DNA of 64,000 nucleotides, taken from contig NZ_JAKZLA010000001.1 in NCBI RefSeq assembly GCF_022808775.1, forward strand, positions 558,001-622,000, written 5' to 3'. The notes under the pieces were generated by a model, which ran no database searches, was not told the DNA's origin, and saw nothing but the letters and a program-made list of their open reading frames with translations. Both the position numbers and the translations under genes were made by a program. This document shows, piece by piece, positions 26,544-40,302 of the stretch (its first letter is position 1; each line of letters starts with the position of its first letter). The stretch comes from Geothrix terrae. Lineage in GTDB: Bacteria > Acidobacteriota > Holophagae > Holophagales > Holophagaceae.

Positions 26544-27464
26544 ATGGCCACGGCCAAAGTCCGCGAGATCCTGTCCTGGTACAGCTCCGAAAACCCCGGC
26601 GTGAAGGCCAACCTGGCCCGGATGATGAACACCGGCCGCCTGGCGGGCACCGGCAAGTTCGTGATCCTGCCCGTGGACCAGGGCTTCGAGCACGGCCCCG
26701 CCCGCAGCTTCGCGCCCAACCCGGCCGGCTACGATCCCCGCTACCACGTGGAGCTGGCCATCGAGGCCGGCTGCAACGCCTACGCGGCGCCCCTGGGCTT
26801 CATCGAGCACGTGGCCTCCGACTACGCCGGCGACATCCCCCTCATCCTCAAGCTCAACAACAGCGACATCCTCAGCAAGGGCCACGAGCCCTGCAGCGCC
26901 ATCACGGGCAGCGTCGAGGACGCCCTGCGCCTGGGTTGCGCCGCCATCGGCTACACCATCTATCCCGGCAGCGGCGACCGCAACATCCAGTACGAGAGCC
27001 TGCGTGAGCTGATCCTCGAGGCCAAGGCCGTGGGCCTGCCCACCGTCGTCTGGTCCTATCCCCGGGGCGCCGGCCTGTCCAAGGAAGGCGAGACCGCCGT
27101 GGACGTGGCCGGCTACGCCGCTCAGATTGCGGCCCAGCTCGGTGCCCACATCATCAAGGTGAAGCCCCCCAAGCAGCACCTTGAGGTGAAGGAAGCCGCC
27201 GCCGCCTTCGAGAAAGCCCAGATCCCCGTCGAGACCCTGGCGGATCGGGTGAAGGAAGTGGTCCGTAGCGCCTTCAACGGTCGCCGCATCATCATCTTCA
27301 GCGGCGGCGAGGCCAAGGGCACCGAGGCGGTCCTCCAGGAAGTGGCTGAGCTGGCCAAGGGCGGTGCCTTCGGCAGCATCATGGGCCGCAACGCCTTCCA
27401 GCGGCCCAAGAAGGAAGCCATCGAGCTCCTGCATGCGGTGATGGATATCTTCGCGAAGGTGTAG
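26544..27464 (+). CDS. Class I fructose-bisphosphate aldolase (DhnA type)
   Basis: This enzyme splits fructose 1,6-bisphosphate into two triose phosphates without a metal cofactor. The DhnA/FbaB pattern is clear: ILPVDQGFEHGP (41-52), ILKLNNSD (101-108), YTIYPGSG (137-144), WSYPRG and the Schiff-base region HIIKVKPP (202-209; K205 or K207 is the lysine). The phosphate site FSGGEAKG and GGAFGSIMGRNAFQR are near the C-terminus. At 306 aa it has the normal length. It may work in glycolysis with gap and pyk at 1-5 kb or in gluconeogenesis. A strong terminator follows. Confidence 0.94.
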   Translation: MATAKVREILSWYSSENPGVKANLARMMNTGRLAGTGKFVILPVDQGFEHGPARSFAPNPAGYDPRYHVELAIEAGCNAYAAPLGFIEHVASDYAGDIPLILKLNNSDILSKGHEPCSAITGSVEDALRLGCAAIGYTIYPGSGDRNIQYESLRELILEAKAVGLPTVVWSYPRGAGLSKEGETAVDVAGYAAQIAAQLGAHIIKVKPPKQHLEVKEAAAAFEKAQIPVETLADRVKEVVRSAFNGRRIIIFSGGEAKGTEAVLQEVAELAKGGAFGSIMGRNAFQRPKKEAIELLHAVMDIFAKV

Positions 27465-27496
27465 CTGTCGCTCGGAACGCTGTACGTTCCTGGATG

Positions 27497-27526
27497 GAAA
27501 GAGCGGCGCATTCGCGCCGCTCTTTC
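27497..27526. terminator. Bidirectional terminator after FBP aldolase
   Basis: A perfect 13-bp stem (27497-27509 / 27514-27526) with loop ATTC, bordered by GAAA / TTTC. It lies between two convergent genes. Confidence 0.9.
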
Positions 27527-27548
27527 GTTTGGCGTCATTCCTGGGTCA

Positions 27549-28721
27549 TCAATCCGCGGTCGCGACGATCTCCCGGAAGAACGCGTTGACCTGGCGGGCC
27601 ACCTTCAGGTCGCCGTAGGCACCAGCGGTGATGACCACACAGAGGTCCAGGTCAGGCGCGACGAAGATGCGCTGGCCGCCATTCCCGAAGGCCGCGGCCC
27701 AGGGCACGGCCCGGCCATGCCAGGCCGCGGAGCCAGTCCACCAGAGGTACCCGTAGCCTGTGTCGTCGAAGCCGGTGCGGAGCCGTGGTGTCAGAGAGGC
27801 GTCGATCCAGGCCGAGGGCACGATCTGGCGACCCCGCCATTGGCCTCGGTTCAGGACCAGGCGGCCGAGCTTCGCCATGTCCCTGGGCCGCATCCGCAAC
27901 CCCGTGTAGGCCATGGGCCTCCCGAGGAAATCCCCCACCCATTCCACATCCCTGATCCCCAGGGGCTCGAACAAGGCCGTCCGCGCATACTCCGTCCACG
28001 GCATGCCCGTGGCACGCGAAAGGATGTCCGCCAACAGCAGGGCGCCCCCGCTGTTGTAGTTGAAGACTGTTCCGGGCGCCGCCGCCACGGGACGGCTCAG
28101 CGGATGGTAGGTCGGGGTCCACTTCCACATCAGCTTGTGCTCATCGTCAGGCCCGTCGCCACCTTCATGCCAGGCTAGGCCGCTGCTCATCCCGAGGAGG
28201 TGCTCCAGCGTGATGGTCCGCCGCTCCGGCGAGGCCAGCTCCGGGAATTCCGGATAGAACTCGAGCACCGGGGTGTCCACGCGCTTCAGCCTCCCCTGGG
28301 CCAGCGCCACCCCCACCAGTAGGTCGATGACGCTCTTGCCCACGGACCGCGCGTCGTGCCGCACCTCGGGACCGAAGGCCCGCGTGTGGGCGAAGAGGCT
28401 GTTCACGGTGCGGTCCCTGCCCGTCCGGTAGGCCTCTGCGACCAGCCGGCCGTGCCGCTCGACGACCACGCCATGGAGGTTGGCCTGGCTGCCCATCATC
28501 TCCATGAGAAGGGCGTGAAAGCGGGCGGGATCAAAGCCGGCCTCGGCAGGACTCAGCCGCTGCCAGCCGTCCCCCGCCAGAGCCGGCGTATCGAAGGGCG
28601 CGCTTGGCGATGGGGCCTCGGCATGGGCCAGCGCGGGCAGCAGAAAGAGGACCCACCCGAGGAACCACCTTCGACGCCGCCTTGCCACCTGGATGGAACC
28701 GCGTCCCCTGGATGGCGTCAT
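27549..28721 (-). CDS. Exported serine hydrolase of the beta-lactamase/S12 family, 390 aa
   Basis: After an arginine-rich start and signal helix (WFLGWVLFLLPALAHA) lies the class C-like penicillin-recognising fold. The nucleophile motif SxxK is S126-V-G-K129, the tyrosine motif is YNS (222-224), and LEHLLGMSSGLAWHEG (173-188) is the typical family block. The third motif is probably in the FGNGGQRIF region. Members include esterases, D-amino-acid peptidases and beta-lactamase-like proteins, so the substrate is open. ATG 28721 with GGAG about 6 bp upstream is preferred; the longer frame adds only low-complexity arginine-rich sequence. Confidence 0.85.
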   Translation of the reverse strand: MTPSRGRGSIQVARRRRRWFLGWVLFLLPALAHAEAPSPSAPFDTPALAGDGWQRLSPAEAGFDPARFHALLMEMMGSQANLHGVVVERHGRLVAEAYRTGRDRTVNSLFAHTRAFGPEVRHDARSVGKSVIDLLVGVALAQGRLKRVDTPVLEFYPEFPELASPERRTITLEHLLGMSSGLAWHEGGDGPDDEHKLMWKWTPTYHPLSRPVAAAPGTVFNYNSGGALLLADILSRATGMPWTEYARTALFEPLGIRDVEWVGDFLGRPMAYTGLRMRPRDMAKLGRLVLNRGQWRGRQIVPSAWIDASLTPRLRTGFDDTGYGYLWWTGSAAWHGRAVPWAAAFGNGGQRIFVAPDLDLCVVITAGAYGDLKVARQVNAFFREIVATAD

Positions 28722-28806
28722 GGCAGGCTCCTCTCCTCTCCACCGACGGGTGGGAACAGGATGGTATCTGTCACGTGTGCCGCCCGGACGACGGCGTGGT
28801 GACAGA

Positions 28807-30384
28807 TCAAGGTCTTTTCTTCGCTGGGTGCTCCAGGAACACAAGGCCCGGCGACTTCTCCGCCGTGGTCCTTCGCTGCCAGTCGTTCTCGAAGAGGATG
28901 GCGGGGTTGCCCTCGGTGTCTTCCACCAGCTCGCCCCAGAACTTGCTGGGCTCGGGCCAGCCGCCTTCAAGCCAGCGGGCCATCTGGAAACCGCGGGGCT
29001 CCAGCAGCACAGGGCAGGCGTACTCGTCCTTGAGGCGGTGCTGGAGCACCTCGAACTGGAGGCGGCCGATGGCGCCGAGGATGGGCAGGGGCGCGCCGCC
29101 CTTGGGCCAGAAGACCTGCACCACGCCTTCTTCCGCGATCTGGCTCAGGCCCTTCAGGAAGCCCTTGCGGGCGCCGGGGTCCGCCAGGCGCACGGAGGCG
29201 AACTGCTCAGGCGAGAAGCGGGGCACGGCGTGGAACTCGATGGGACCGGCGGCGCTCAGGACGTCGCCGATGCGGAACAGGCCGGGGTTGATGAGGCCCA
29301 GGATGTCTCCGGGGTAGGCCTCATCCACGATCTGCCGCTCGCGACCGAAGAACATGTGGGGGTAGTTCAGCTTGATGGATTTCTTCTCGCGAACGTGAAG
29401 GGCGTCCATGCCCCGGTCGAACTTCCCGGACACGATGCGGGCGAAAGCCACGCGGTCCCGGTGGGCCTTGTTCATGTTGGCCTGCACCTTGAACACGAAG
29501 GCGGTGAAGGGTTGCTCCGGCCCCACTTCGCCGCCGTTCATCAGGGGCCGCGGGCCCGGCGCGGGGGCAAGCTCCAGGAACTCTTCCAAGAATTCCGCCA
29601 CGCCGAAGTTGTTCACGGCCGACCCGAAGAACATCGGGGACTGCTCGCCGCGCAGGAAGGCTTCCCGGTCGAAGGACGGCAGCACGTGATCCATGAGATC
29701 CACGTCATCCTTGAGCTGCTGCAGCTCGGCGGGTGTCAACAGGGCGGCGATCTCGGGATCGTCCAGACCGCCCTTCCCGGCCACGCGCGCCTTCTGGCCC
29801 GCCTTGGCCCGCTCGAAGACCTGGATCTGGCCCGTGGCCCGGACGTAGACACCCTTGAAGTCCGTGCCAGAACCGATGGGCCAGGTCATGGGCACGGCGT
29901 GGAGACCGAACAGCTCCTCCACCTCGTCGATGAGCTCCACGGGCTCGCGGCCAGGGCGGTCCAGCTTGTTCACGAAGGTGAAGATGGGCAGCTTGCGTTC
30001 ATTGGCCACGCGGAACAGCTTCTTGGTCTGCTCTTCCACGCCCTTGGCGCAGTCCAGGAGCATCACCACGGCGTCGGCGGCCGTAAGCGCCCGATAGGTG
30101 TCCTCGCTGAAGTCCTGGTGGCCCGGCGTATCCAGCAGGTTGATGGCCCGGCCGTGGTACTCGAACTGCATGGCCGCGGAGGTGACGCTGATGCCGCGTT
30201 CCTGCTCGATGCTCATCCAGTCCGAGTGGGCCGCCGCCCCGCCTTCGCGGGCCTTCACGCTGCCCGCCCGGTCGATGGCGCCGCCGTAGAGCAGCAGCTT
30301 CTCCGTCAGCGTGGTCTTGCCGGCGTCGGGGTGGCTGATGATGGCGAAGGTTCGCCGCCGCTGGATCTCATCGGAGAGGGACAT
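28807..30384 (-). CDS. prfC: Peptide chain release factor 3 (GTPase)
   Basis: RF3 recycles RF1/RF2 from the ribosome after peptide release. The GTPase motifs are ISHPDAGKTT (16-25), the switch region with ERGISVTSA, LLDTPGHQDF (about 81-90) and FVNKLDRPGR (about 135-144). Downstream come the RF3 domains with GSAVNNFGVAEFLEEFLELA and FKVQANMNKAHRDRVAFARI. At 525 aa it matches E. coli RF3. The HQDFSED variant and lack of an EF-G domain IV separate it from EF-G and TypA/LepA. ATG 30384 is chosen because the longer frame overlaps the VOC gene. Confidence 0.96.
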   Translation of the reverse strand: MSLSDEIQRRRTFAIISHPDAGKTTLTEKLLLYGGAIDRAGSVKAREGGAAAHSDWMSIEQERGISVTSAAMQFEYHGRAINLLDTPGHQDFSEDTYRALTAADAVVMLLDCAKGVEEQTKKLFRVANERKLPIFTFVNKLDRPGREPVELIDEVEELFGLHAVPMTWPIGSGTDFKGVYVRATGQIQVFERAKAGQKARVAGKGGLDDPEIAALLTPAELQQLKDDVDLMDHVLPSFDREAFLRGEQSPMFFGSAVNNFGVAEFLEEFLELAPAPGPRPLMNGGEVGPEQPFTAFVFKVQANMNKAHRDRVAFARIVSGKFDRGMDALHVREKKSIKLNYPHMFFGRERQIVDEAYPGDILGLINPGLFRIGDVLSAAGPIEFHAVPRFSPEQFASVRLADPGARKGFLKGLSQIAEEGVVQVFWPKGGAPLPILGAIGRLQFEVLQHRLKDEYACPVLLEPRGFQMARWLEGGWPEPSKFWGELVEDTEGNPAILFENDWQRRTTAEKSPGLVFLEHPAKKRP

Positions 30385-30400
30385 GGGGTTCCGGAACAAA

Positions 30401-30428
30401 GAAAGGCGCGGCGGATGCCGCGCCTTTC
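30401..30428 (-). terminator. Terminator of the VOC gene
   Basis: A perfect 12-bp stem (GAAAGGCGCGGC / GCCGCGCCTTTC, loop GGAT) between the VOC gene stop and the prfC start. On the minus strand it ends in CTTTCTTTG. Confidence 0.8.
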
Positions 30429-30454
30429 CATTGTCCCCCGACCGGAGGGGAGAC

Positions 30455-30886
30455 TCAACCCCGGGCCGCCATCCGGCGCTGGACCTCGGCCTCGCCCACA
30501 TCCTCGATGTGGGTGGCGATCCACCACTGGTTGCCCCACGGGTCCTGCACGCCGGCATTGCGGTCGCCGTAGAACTGGTCGGCGGGTTCCGTGAGCGAGA
30601 CCCCGCCGGCCGCCATGGCGGCCTGGTACACCGCATCGGTGTCGGGGACATAGAGGTAGAAGCCCGTGGGCATCGGCTTCCATGGCTCCCGGGCCTGGGC
30701 CAGCATCACCATGGAATCGCCGATGCACACTTCGGCATTGGCGATGGCCCCGTCCGGGCGTACCGCCCGGCTGCGTTCCTCCGCGAGGAAAGCGGCTCGG
30801 AGAAAGGCGATGAAGCCCTCCCCATCCGGCACGATCACGTAGGGCGTGACCGTGTGGTATCCAGCCGGAACAGGTGAAACAGCCAT
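30455..30886 (-). CDS. VOC-family (glyoxalase/PhnB-like) protein, 143 aa
   Basis: Two beta-alpha-beta-beta-beta modules are visible: TVTPYVIVPDGEGFIAFLRA (12-31) and FYLYVPDTDAVYQAAMAAGG (76-95), with the module end QDPWGNQWWIATHIEDV (114-130). H11 in GYHTVTPY and E52 in NAEVCIGDS may contribute to metal binding, as in PhnB/YnfM-like proteins. The reaction is unknown. GAGGTG lies at a good distance before ATG 30886, which excludes the longer frame. It is flanked by hairpin terminators on both sides and is probably monocistronic. Confidence 0.85.
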   Translation of the reverse strand: MAVSPVPAGYHTVTPYVIVPDGEGFIAFLRAAFLAEERSRAVRPDGAIANAEVCIGDSMVMLAQAREPWKPMPTGFYLYVPDTDAVYQAAMAAGGVSLTEPADQFYGDRNAGVQDPWGNQWWIATHIEDVGEAEVQRRMAARG

Positions 30887-30909
30887 GGCCCACCTCATCT
30901 TTCCCAGGT

Positions 30910-30939
30910 TCCAGAGGGCGCTGATGCGCCCTCTGGAAC
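30910..30939 (-). terminator. Hairpin terminator after the S9 peptidase gene
   Basis: A perfect 13-bp stem (30910-30922 / 30927-30939, loop TGAT), 9 bp after the peptidase stop. It has no strong T-run, so it is less certain as a terminator. Confidence 0.6.
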
Positions 30940-30948
30940 GATGCGCGG

Positions 30949-33072
30949 CTATTTGGCGATGCCGACCTGCCGAAGCATCCACGCCGCCTCGAAGGCCTTG
31001 TCCTTCAGGGCGTCGTAGCGGCCCGAGGCGCCGCCATGACCCGCTGGGTCCATCTTGATCTTCAGCAGCAGCGGGTTGGCGTCGGTCTTGAGGGTGCGGA
31101 GTTTGGCCACGTACTTCGCGGGTTCCCAGTACATCACCTGGCTGTCGTTGAAGCTGGTGGTGACGAGGATGGCCGGGTAGGCCTTCTTCGCCAGGTTGTC
31201 GTAGGGGCTGTAGGCCCGCATGTAATCGAAGGCGGCCTTCTCGTTGGGATTCCCCCACTCCAGGTATTCGCCCACGGTGAGGGGCAGGCTGGCGTCCATC
31301 ATGGTGTTCATCACATCCACGAAGGGCACGGCGCTGTGGACGGCCTTGAAGAGGTCGGGCCTCATGTTCGTGACCGCCCCCATGAGCAGGCCACCGGCGC
31401 TGCCGCCCTCGATCACCAGGCGGTCCTTGCTCGTCCACTTCTCCTTCACCAGGTAGTCGGCGGCATCGATGAAGTCGGTGAAGGTGTTCATCTTCTTCAT
31501 GAGCATCCCATCGTCGTGCCAGGCCTCGCCCATCTCGTTCCCGCCCCGGATGTGGGCGATGACATAGACCATGCCCCGGTCCAGCAGGCTGAGGCGGGGG
31601 ATGGAGAAGGTGGCGGACATGCCGAAGCCGTAGGAGCCATAGGCATACAGGAAGAGCGGTGCGGAGCCGTCGGGTTTCACGCCCTTCTTGTAGACCACGG
31701 ACAGAGGCACCTTCGCCCCGTCCCGGGCCGTGGCCCAGAGGCGCTCCGTGGCGTACTGGGACTTGTCGTAGCCGCCCAGCACCTCCGTCTCCTTCAGGAG
31801 GGTCTGCTTCCCGGAAGCCATGTCGCAGTCATAGATGCTCTGGGGCGTGATCATGGACTGGTAGGCGAACCGGAAGGCCCTGGCGGTGTATTCAGGCGTC
31901 CCACCGGGGAAGGCCGCGTACACCCGCTCGGGGAAGGCCACCTCCTTCCAGTCGCCGGTCTTGACGTCCTGGATCCTGAAGCGGTCCAGGCCTTCGTGCT
32001 TCTCGGCCACCACCAGGAAGTCGCGGAAGGGTTCGAGGCCCTCGATCAGCACATCCGCCCGATGGGGGATGAAGGTCTTCCAGTGCTTGGGATCCGGCGT
32101 CGCCACCGGGGCCGTGACCAGACGGAAGTTCTTCGCGCCCTTGTTGGTGCGGATGTAGAAGGTCCCCTCCCGGTGCTCCACGTCGTACTTGTGGCCCTTC
32201 TCCCGGGGCAGGAGGACCTTGAAGGCACCGGTGGGCTTGGATGCGGCCAGGTACCGGGTCTCCCAGGTATCCGTGGACTGGCTTTCCATCAGGAGGAACT
32301 TCCGGTCCTTCGTCCGCCCCACCCCGATCCGGTACAGCTCGTCCTTCTCCTCGTAGATCAGTTCCGGCTTGCCACCCTTGAGGTCCAGCCGCCAGAGCTG
32401 GTTGGAGCGCTTGGTGACATCGTCCTCCGTGACGAAGAGGAGGTGCCGGGAATCCGCCGCCCAGGTGAAGGAGGTCACCCGCTCCGCGAGTGGGCTGCTG
32501 ACCTTGCCCGAGGCCAGATCCTTCGTGAAGAGCTTGTACTGGCGGAAGCCCGTGGCATCAGTGCTGTACAGCAGGGTGCGGTCGTCGTCGCTCACGGACA
32601 TGCCGCCCAGGCCGAGGAACTTGAGGCCCTTCGCCAGCTCGTTCTGATCCAGCAGGACCTCCTCGACGGCCTTCTCGTCATAGGCCCCGTCCTTTCCCGC
32701 CTTCCGGCGACACTGGATGGGGTACTGCTTCCCTTCTTCCGTGCGGGCGTAGTAGTAGAAGGCTCCGCGACGGACAGGGACGCTGAGATCCGTCTGCTTG
32801 ATGCGCCCCAGCATCTCCTTGTAGAGGGCCTCGGAGAAGGGCTGGAGGTCCTTGGTCATGGCCTCGGTGTAGGCGTTCTCCGCATTCAGGTAGGCCACCA
32901 CCTCCGGATTGGCCTTCTCCCTCAGCCAAAACCAGGGATCGTTCACCGCCTCCCCATGCCAGAGGCTCGCGTGGGCCTTCTGGGGGGCGACGGGGGGCTT
33001 GGGGGCAGGATCGGCAGCCATGAGCAGTCCGCAGGCGAGCAGGGTAACTGGAATATGAAATAATCGGTGCAT
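30949..33072 (-). CDS. Exported S9A prolyl oligopeptidase / oligopeptidase B-like, 707 aa
   Basis: A signal peptide (LFHIPVTLLACGLLMAA) precedes a seven-bladed propeller (about residues 75-410) and an alpha/beta-hydrolase domain. The N-terminal block HGEAVNDPWFWLREK is typical of S9A. The catalytic serine is in IEGGSAGGLLMG, the aspartate in TSFNDSQVMYWEPAK, and the histidine in DPAGHGGASGRYD. YAYGSYG and IAHIRGGNEMGEAWHDDGM are family signatures. It cleaves short peptides after Pro or basic residues, probably in the periplasm. ATG 33072 gives the signal peptide directly. Confidence 0.93.
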   Translation of the reverse strand: MHRLFHIPVTLLACGLLMAADPAPKPPVAPQKAHASLWHGEAVNDPWFWLREKANPEVVAYLNAENAYTEAMTKDLQPFSEALYKEMLGRIKQTDLSVPVRRGAFYYYARTEEGKQYPIQCRRKAGKDGAYDEKAVEEVLLDQNELAKGLKFLGLGGMSVSDDDRTLLYSTDATGFRQYKLFTKDLASGKVSSPLAERVTSFTWAADSRHLLFVTEDDVTKRSNQLWRLDLKGGKPELIYEEKDELYRIGVGRTKDRKFLLMESQSTDTWETRYLAASKPTGAFKVLLPREKGHKYDVEHREGTFYIRTNKGAKNFRLVTAPVATPDPKHWKTFIPHRADVLIEGLEPFRDFLVVAEKHEGLDRFRIQDVKTGDWKEVAFPERVYAAFPGGTPEYTARAFRFAYQSMITPQSIYDCDMASGKQTLLKETEVLGGYDKSQYATERLWATARDGAKVPLSVVYKKGVKPDGSAPLFLYAYGSYGFGMSATFSIPRLSLLDRGMVYVIAHIRGGNEMGEAWHDDGMLMKKMNTFTDFIDAADYLVKEKWTSKDRLVIEGGSAGGLLMGAVTNMRPDLFKAVHSAVPFVDVMNTMMDASLPLTVGEYLEWGNPNEKAAFDYMRAYSPYDNLAKKAYPAILVTTSFNDSQVMYWEPAKYVAKLRTLKTDANPLLLKIKMDPAGHGGASGRYDALKDKAFEAAWMLRQVGIAK

Positions 33073-33101
33073 GGATATACCCTCACGACACAAGGTATCA
33101 C

Positions 33102-33133
33102 ACAAGAAGGGGCCCTGCAGGGCCCCTTCTTGT
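33102..33133 (-). terminator. Hairpin terminator of the pyrophosphatase gene
   Basis: A 32-bp perfect palindrome (14-bp arms 33102-33115 / 33120-33133 around TGCA), 27 bp after the hppA-like stop. It is GC-rich in the core, with TTCTTGT at the end. Confidence 0.75.
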
Positions 33134-33160
33134 ATTCGTACGTCTTGACGGCGGCAGGTG

Positions 33161-35659
<2,499 letters not shown>

Positions 35660-35802
35660 GGTTATTCCTCCAGATGGGTTAAGGAGAGGGAGAATGGAAA
35701 GCTGGATCGGCTGGAAGCAGGACGGACATGGTGGCCTGTGCGGAAGCTGCACGAGCCCCACGCGGGGGCGATCCACCAAAGATCGTGTCTAGATCGGGCT
35801 TG

Positions 35803-35832
35803 ATTTTAGCGGACCGGGGATTGCAAACGCAA
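35803..35832 (-). promoter_or_regulatory. Candidate promoter for hppA
   Basis: On the minus strand TTGCGT (35827-35832), 18-bp spacer, TAAAAT (35803-35808). This is a sigma70-like match; the transcript would have a leader of about 140 nt. Confidence 0.42.
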
Positions 35833-35921
35833 GACTTCAGGCCGGCCTCCGACCAAGGTCCCAGCAGGGTGGGACAGGACGATGCCCATTGTCACAGCTT
35901 GCCTTGCTCCAGCATTAGCGC

Positions 35922-35950
35922 TTGGGAATCGAGGATCGTCCGAAGATAAT
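35922..35950 (+). promoter_or_regulatory. Candidate promoter for sdhCAB
   Basis: TTGGGA (35922-35927), 17-bp spacer, GATAAT (35945-35950), about 90 bp before the sdhC start. Confidence 0.42.
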
Positions 35951-36042
35951 CGGGTCAGATATGGCCCCGCCATTGAAAGAGGGCCCCGCCGCCAGACGCG
36001 GGCGCTCCGACCCACCTCCCCGTTTTTCAAAGGAGTCACCCT

Positions 36043-36738
36043 ATGTCCGTTGCTGAACAGAGCATCGCGGGCGCGGAAGCACGCGGCCACGGCTTCCTGG
36101 CCTCGTCGGTCGGCCGCAAGGTCGTCATGGCGGCCACCGGCGTCATCCTCTTCGGATTCGTCACGGTCCACATGCTGGGCAACCTGACGTCCTACATGGG
36201 TGCCGAGGCGATGAACCACTACGCCGAGTTCCTGCACACCATGATCCACGGCATGGGCATCTGGGTGTTCCGAGCGGTGCTGCTCACCGCGGTCGGCCTC
36301 CACATCTGGGCCGCCACGACCCTCACGCTGGACAACATGGCCGCCCGCCCCGTCGGCTACCGGAACCAGAAGAACATCGCGTCCACCTGGGCTTCCCGCA
36401 CCATGCGCTGGAGCGGCGTCATCCTCGCCGCGTTCATCGTCTACCACCTCCTGCACCTCACCACCGGCACCGTCCATCCCAACTTCGACCGCGCGAACCC
36501 CTACGCCAACTTCGTGAACGGCTTCAAGGTTCCTGCCGCGGCCGCCTTCTACATCGTGGCCCAGCTCTGCCTGGGCCTGCACATGTGGCACGGCGTGTGG
36601 AGCTGCACCCAGAGCTTCGGCCTGGCCCATCCCCGCTACGACAGCCTGCGGCGCAACTTCGCCACCGGTCTGACCGTCCTCGTGGTGGGTGTGAACATCT
36701 CCTATCCCATCGCCGTCCTGACCGGCTTCATCCACTGA
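36043..36738 (+). CDS. sdhC: Succinate dehydrogenase/fumarate reductase cytochrome b subunit
   Basis: The membrane anchor of complex II, 231 aa, has five predicted helices ([97 protein letters not shown]). Histidines in VHMLGN, HYAEF, GLHIWA, YHLLHL and GLHMWHG would bind two hemes b, as in the Bacillus/Wolinella-type single-anchor enzymes. It passes electrons to or from menaquinone. AAAGGAG lies before ATG 36043. It is the first gene of a tight sdhCAB operon. Confidence 0.93.
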   Translation: MSVAEQSIAGAEARGHGFLASSVGRKVVMAATGVILFGFVTVHMLGNLTSYMGAEAMNHYAEFLHTMIHGMGIWVFRAVLLTAVGLHIWAATTLTLDNMAARPVGYRNQKNIASTWASRTMRWSGVILAAFIVYHLLHLTTGTVHPNFDRANPYANFVNGFKVPAAAAFYIVAQLCLGLHMWHGVWSCTQSFGLAHPRYDSLRRNFATGLTVLVVGVNISYPIAVLTGFIH

Positions 36739-36754
36739 TCCCAGGGAGCGCTCC

Positions 36755-38674
<1,920 letters not shown>

Positions 38675-38685
38675 GGAACTGAGCC

Positions 38686-39471
38686 ATGTCCAAGCACCTC
38701 AATCTCACCCTCCATGTGTGGCGGCAGAAGAACGCCAAGTGCGACGGCAAGTTCGTCGAGTACCCCGCCGAGAACATCAGCCCCGACATGTCCTTCCTGG
38801 AGATGCTCGACGTCGTGAACGAAGGCCTCATCCGCAAGGGCGAGGAGCCCATCACCTTCGACCACGACTGCCGCGAGGGCATCTGCGGCACCTGCAGCAT
38901 GGTGATCAACGGGCGCCCCCACGGTCCCCGCGAGCGCACCACCACCTGCCAGCTGCACATGCGCAGCTTCAAGGACGGGGACAGCATCACCCTCGAGCCC
39001 TGGCGCGCCGAGGCCTTCCCGGTCATCAAGGACCTGATGGTGGACCGCGGCGCCTTCGACCGCATCATCGCGGCCGGCGGCTTCATCAGCGTGCCCACCG
39101 GCTCGCCCCAGGACGCCAACGCCCTGCCCATCCCCAAGCAGAGCGCCGACCTCTCCATGGATGCGGCCGCCTGCATCGGCTGCGGCGCCTGCGTGGCCGC
39201 CTGCCCCAACGCGAGCGCCATGCTCTTCGTGTCCGCGAAGATCAGCCACCTGGGCCACCTGCCCCAGGGCCAGCCCGAGCGCCACATCCGCGTCCGCGAC
39301 ATGATCGCCCAGATGGATGCCGAGGAGTTCGGCACCTGCACCAACCACGGCGAGTGCGAAGCCGCCTGCCCCAAGGGCATCAAGATGGAGAACATCGCGC
39401 GCATGAACCGCGACTTCATCAAGGCCAGCCTCACCTACCGTCCCGCCACCAGCGGCGGCGGCGTGGGCTGA
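38686..39471 (+). CDS. sdhB: Succinate dehydrogenase/fumarate reductase iron-sulfur subunit
   Basis: At 261 residues it carries three clusters. [2Fe-2S] is bound by CREGICGTC (64-72) with a further cysteine in TTCQLHM. [4Fe-4S] is bound by [12 protein letters not shown] (about 164-175) and [3Fe-4S] by [14 protein letters not shown] (about 219-232). It relays electrons between SdhA and the heme b anchor. Spacing to sdhA is 11 bp. A terminator 20 bp after the stop closes the operon; no sdhD exists, as expected for this type. Confidence 0.95.
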   Translation: MSKHLNLTLHVWRQKNAKCDGKFVEYPAENISPDMSFLEMLDVVNEGLIRKGEEPITFDHDCREGICGTCSMVINGRPHGPRERTTTCQLHMRSFKDGDSITLEPWRAEAFPVIKDLMVDRGAFDRIIAAGGFISVPTGSPQDANALPIPKQSADLSMDAAACIGCGACVAACPNASAMLFVSAKISHLGHLPQGQPERHIRVRDMIAQMDAEEFGTCTNHGECEAACPKGIKMENIARMNRDFIKASLTYRPATSGGGVG

Positions 39472-39491
39472 ACCAGCCCTGCCCCGAGAGG

Positions 39492-39515
39492 AACGCCCGG
39501 CAACTGCCGGGCGTT
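39492..39515 (+). terminator. Rho-independent terminator of sdhCAB
   Basis: A 10-bp perfect stem (AACGCCCGGC / GCCGGGCGTT, loop AACT) followed by TCCTTA. Confidence 0.82.
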
Positions 39516-39624
39516 TCCTTATCGGGAAACTGTGCCATCCGGCCCACCGCTCCGGAGCACCCTTCAGGCGCTCGAAAAGGCCGTTTTCCCCTATCCTGGG
39601 CCCTTGGGACAGAGGTGAAGCGGC

Positions 39625-40302
39625 ATGAGGCTCCTGTTGGTCGAGGATGATGAGCGGGCTGCGACGGCCCTGGAACGAAGCCTCCGGGAGCAGGGATTCT
39701 CCGTCGAAGTGGCACTGGATGGGGTGAACGGCTTGGCCGCCGGGAAGTCGTCCTCCTTCGACTGCCTCATCCTGGACGTGATGTTGCCTGGGATGGATGG
39801 CTTCTCCCTCCTCTGGGAACTGAGGGCGGCCGGCGTGCAGACACCCGTCATCTTCCTGACGGCCCGGGACGCCCTTCCCGACCGAGTCCGGGGCCTGGAG
39901 CTGGGTGGAGGGGACTACCTGGTCAAGCCGTTCGCCTTCTCGGAACTGCTGCTGCGGATCAACAACCTGCTCGCCCGCGGAACCTCCGCCACACCCAAAC
40001 CCTGGGTCATCGGAGACCTCACGGTGAACCCCTTCCAGAGGAAGGTCTACCGTGGGGCGGACCGCCTCGACCTTAGCTCGCAGGAATACGCGCTGCTCGA
40101 GCTCCTCGTCCGGAATGCCGGGCACATCGTGACCCGGACCCGGATCGCCGAGGAGTTGTGGGACCTTTCCTATCAGGGCGATCCGAACCTGGTGGACGCC
40201 GCTGTCCGCCGGCTGAGGAAGAAAGTGGATGATCCCTACCCACGCAAGATCATCCAGACCCGGCGGGGCGTGGGCTATCTGGTCGAGCCTGGCCATGATT
40301 GA
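39625..40302 (+). CDS. OmpR/PhoB-family response regulator, 225 aa
   Basis: The receiver domain (1-115) has acidic pocket E7-D8-D9, phospho-acceptor D51 (LILDVMLPG), T79 in FLTARD and K101 in DYLVKPF. The C-terminal winged helix (128-222) contains LSSQEYALLELLVRNAG and RRLRKKVDDP, then RGVGYLVE. It most resembles CusR/CopR-like metal-responsive regulators. Its stop overlaps the kinase start by 8 bp. Direct repeats at 41659-41689, upstream of the cytochrome genes, are a plausible binding site. Confidence 0.92.
   Translation: MRLLLVEDDERAATALERSLREQGFSVEVALDGVNGLAAGKSSSFDCLILDVMLPGMDGFSLLWELRAAGVQTPVIFLTARDALPDRVRGLELGGGDYLVKPFAFSELLLRINNLLARGTSATPKPWVIGDLTVNPFQRKVYRGADRLDLSSQEYALLELLVRNAGHIVTRTRIAEELWDLSYQGDPNLVDAAVRRLRKKVDDPYPRKIIQTRRGVGYLVEPGHD

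Larger units (their letters stand above)
35660..36042. other. 383-bp divergent control region, hppA / sdhCAB
   Basis: No credible gene is present. It holds one promoter candidate for each direction (listed separately), a ribosome-binding site for hppA (GGAGG near 35668) and AAAGGAG for sdhC. The 120 bp between the two promoters show no obvious operator. Confidence 0.6.

Noticed and set aside
28722-28970. Longer start for the serine hydrolase gene
   Set aside because: The extra 83 residues are low-complexity and would precede the signal peptide; GGAG fits ATG 28721.
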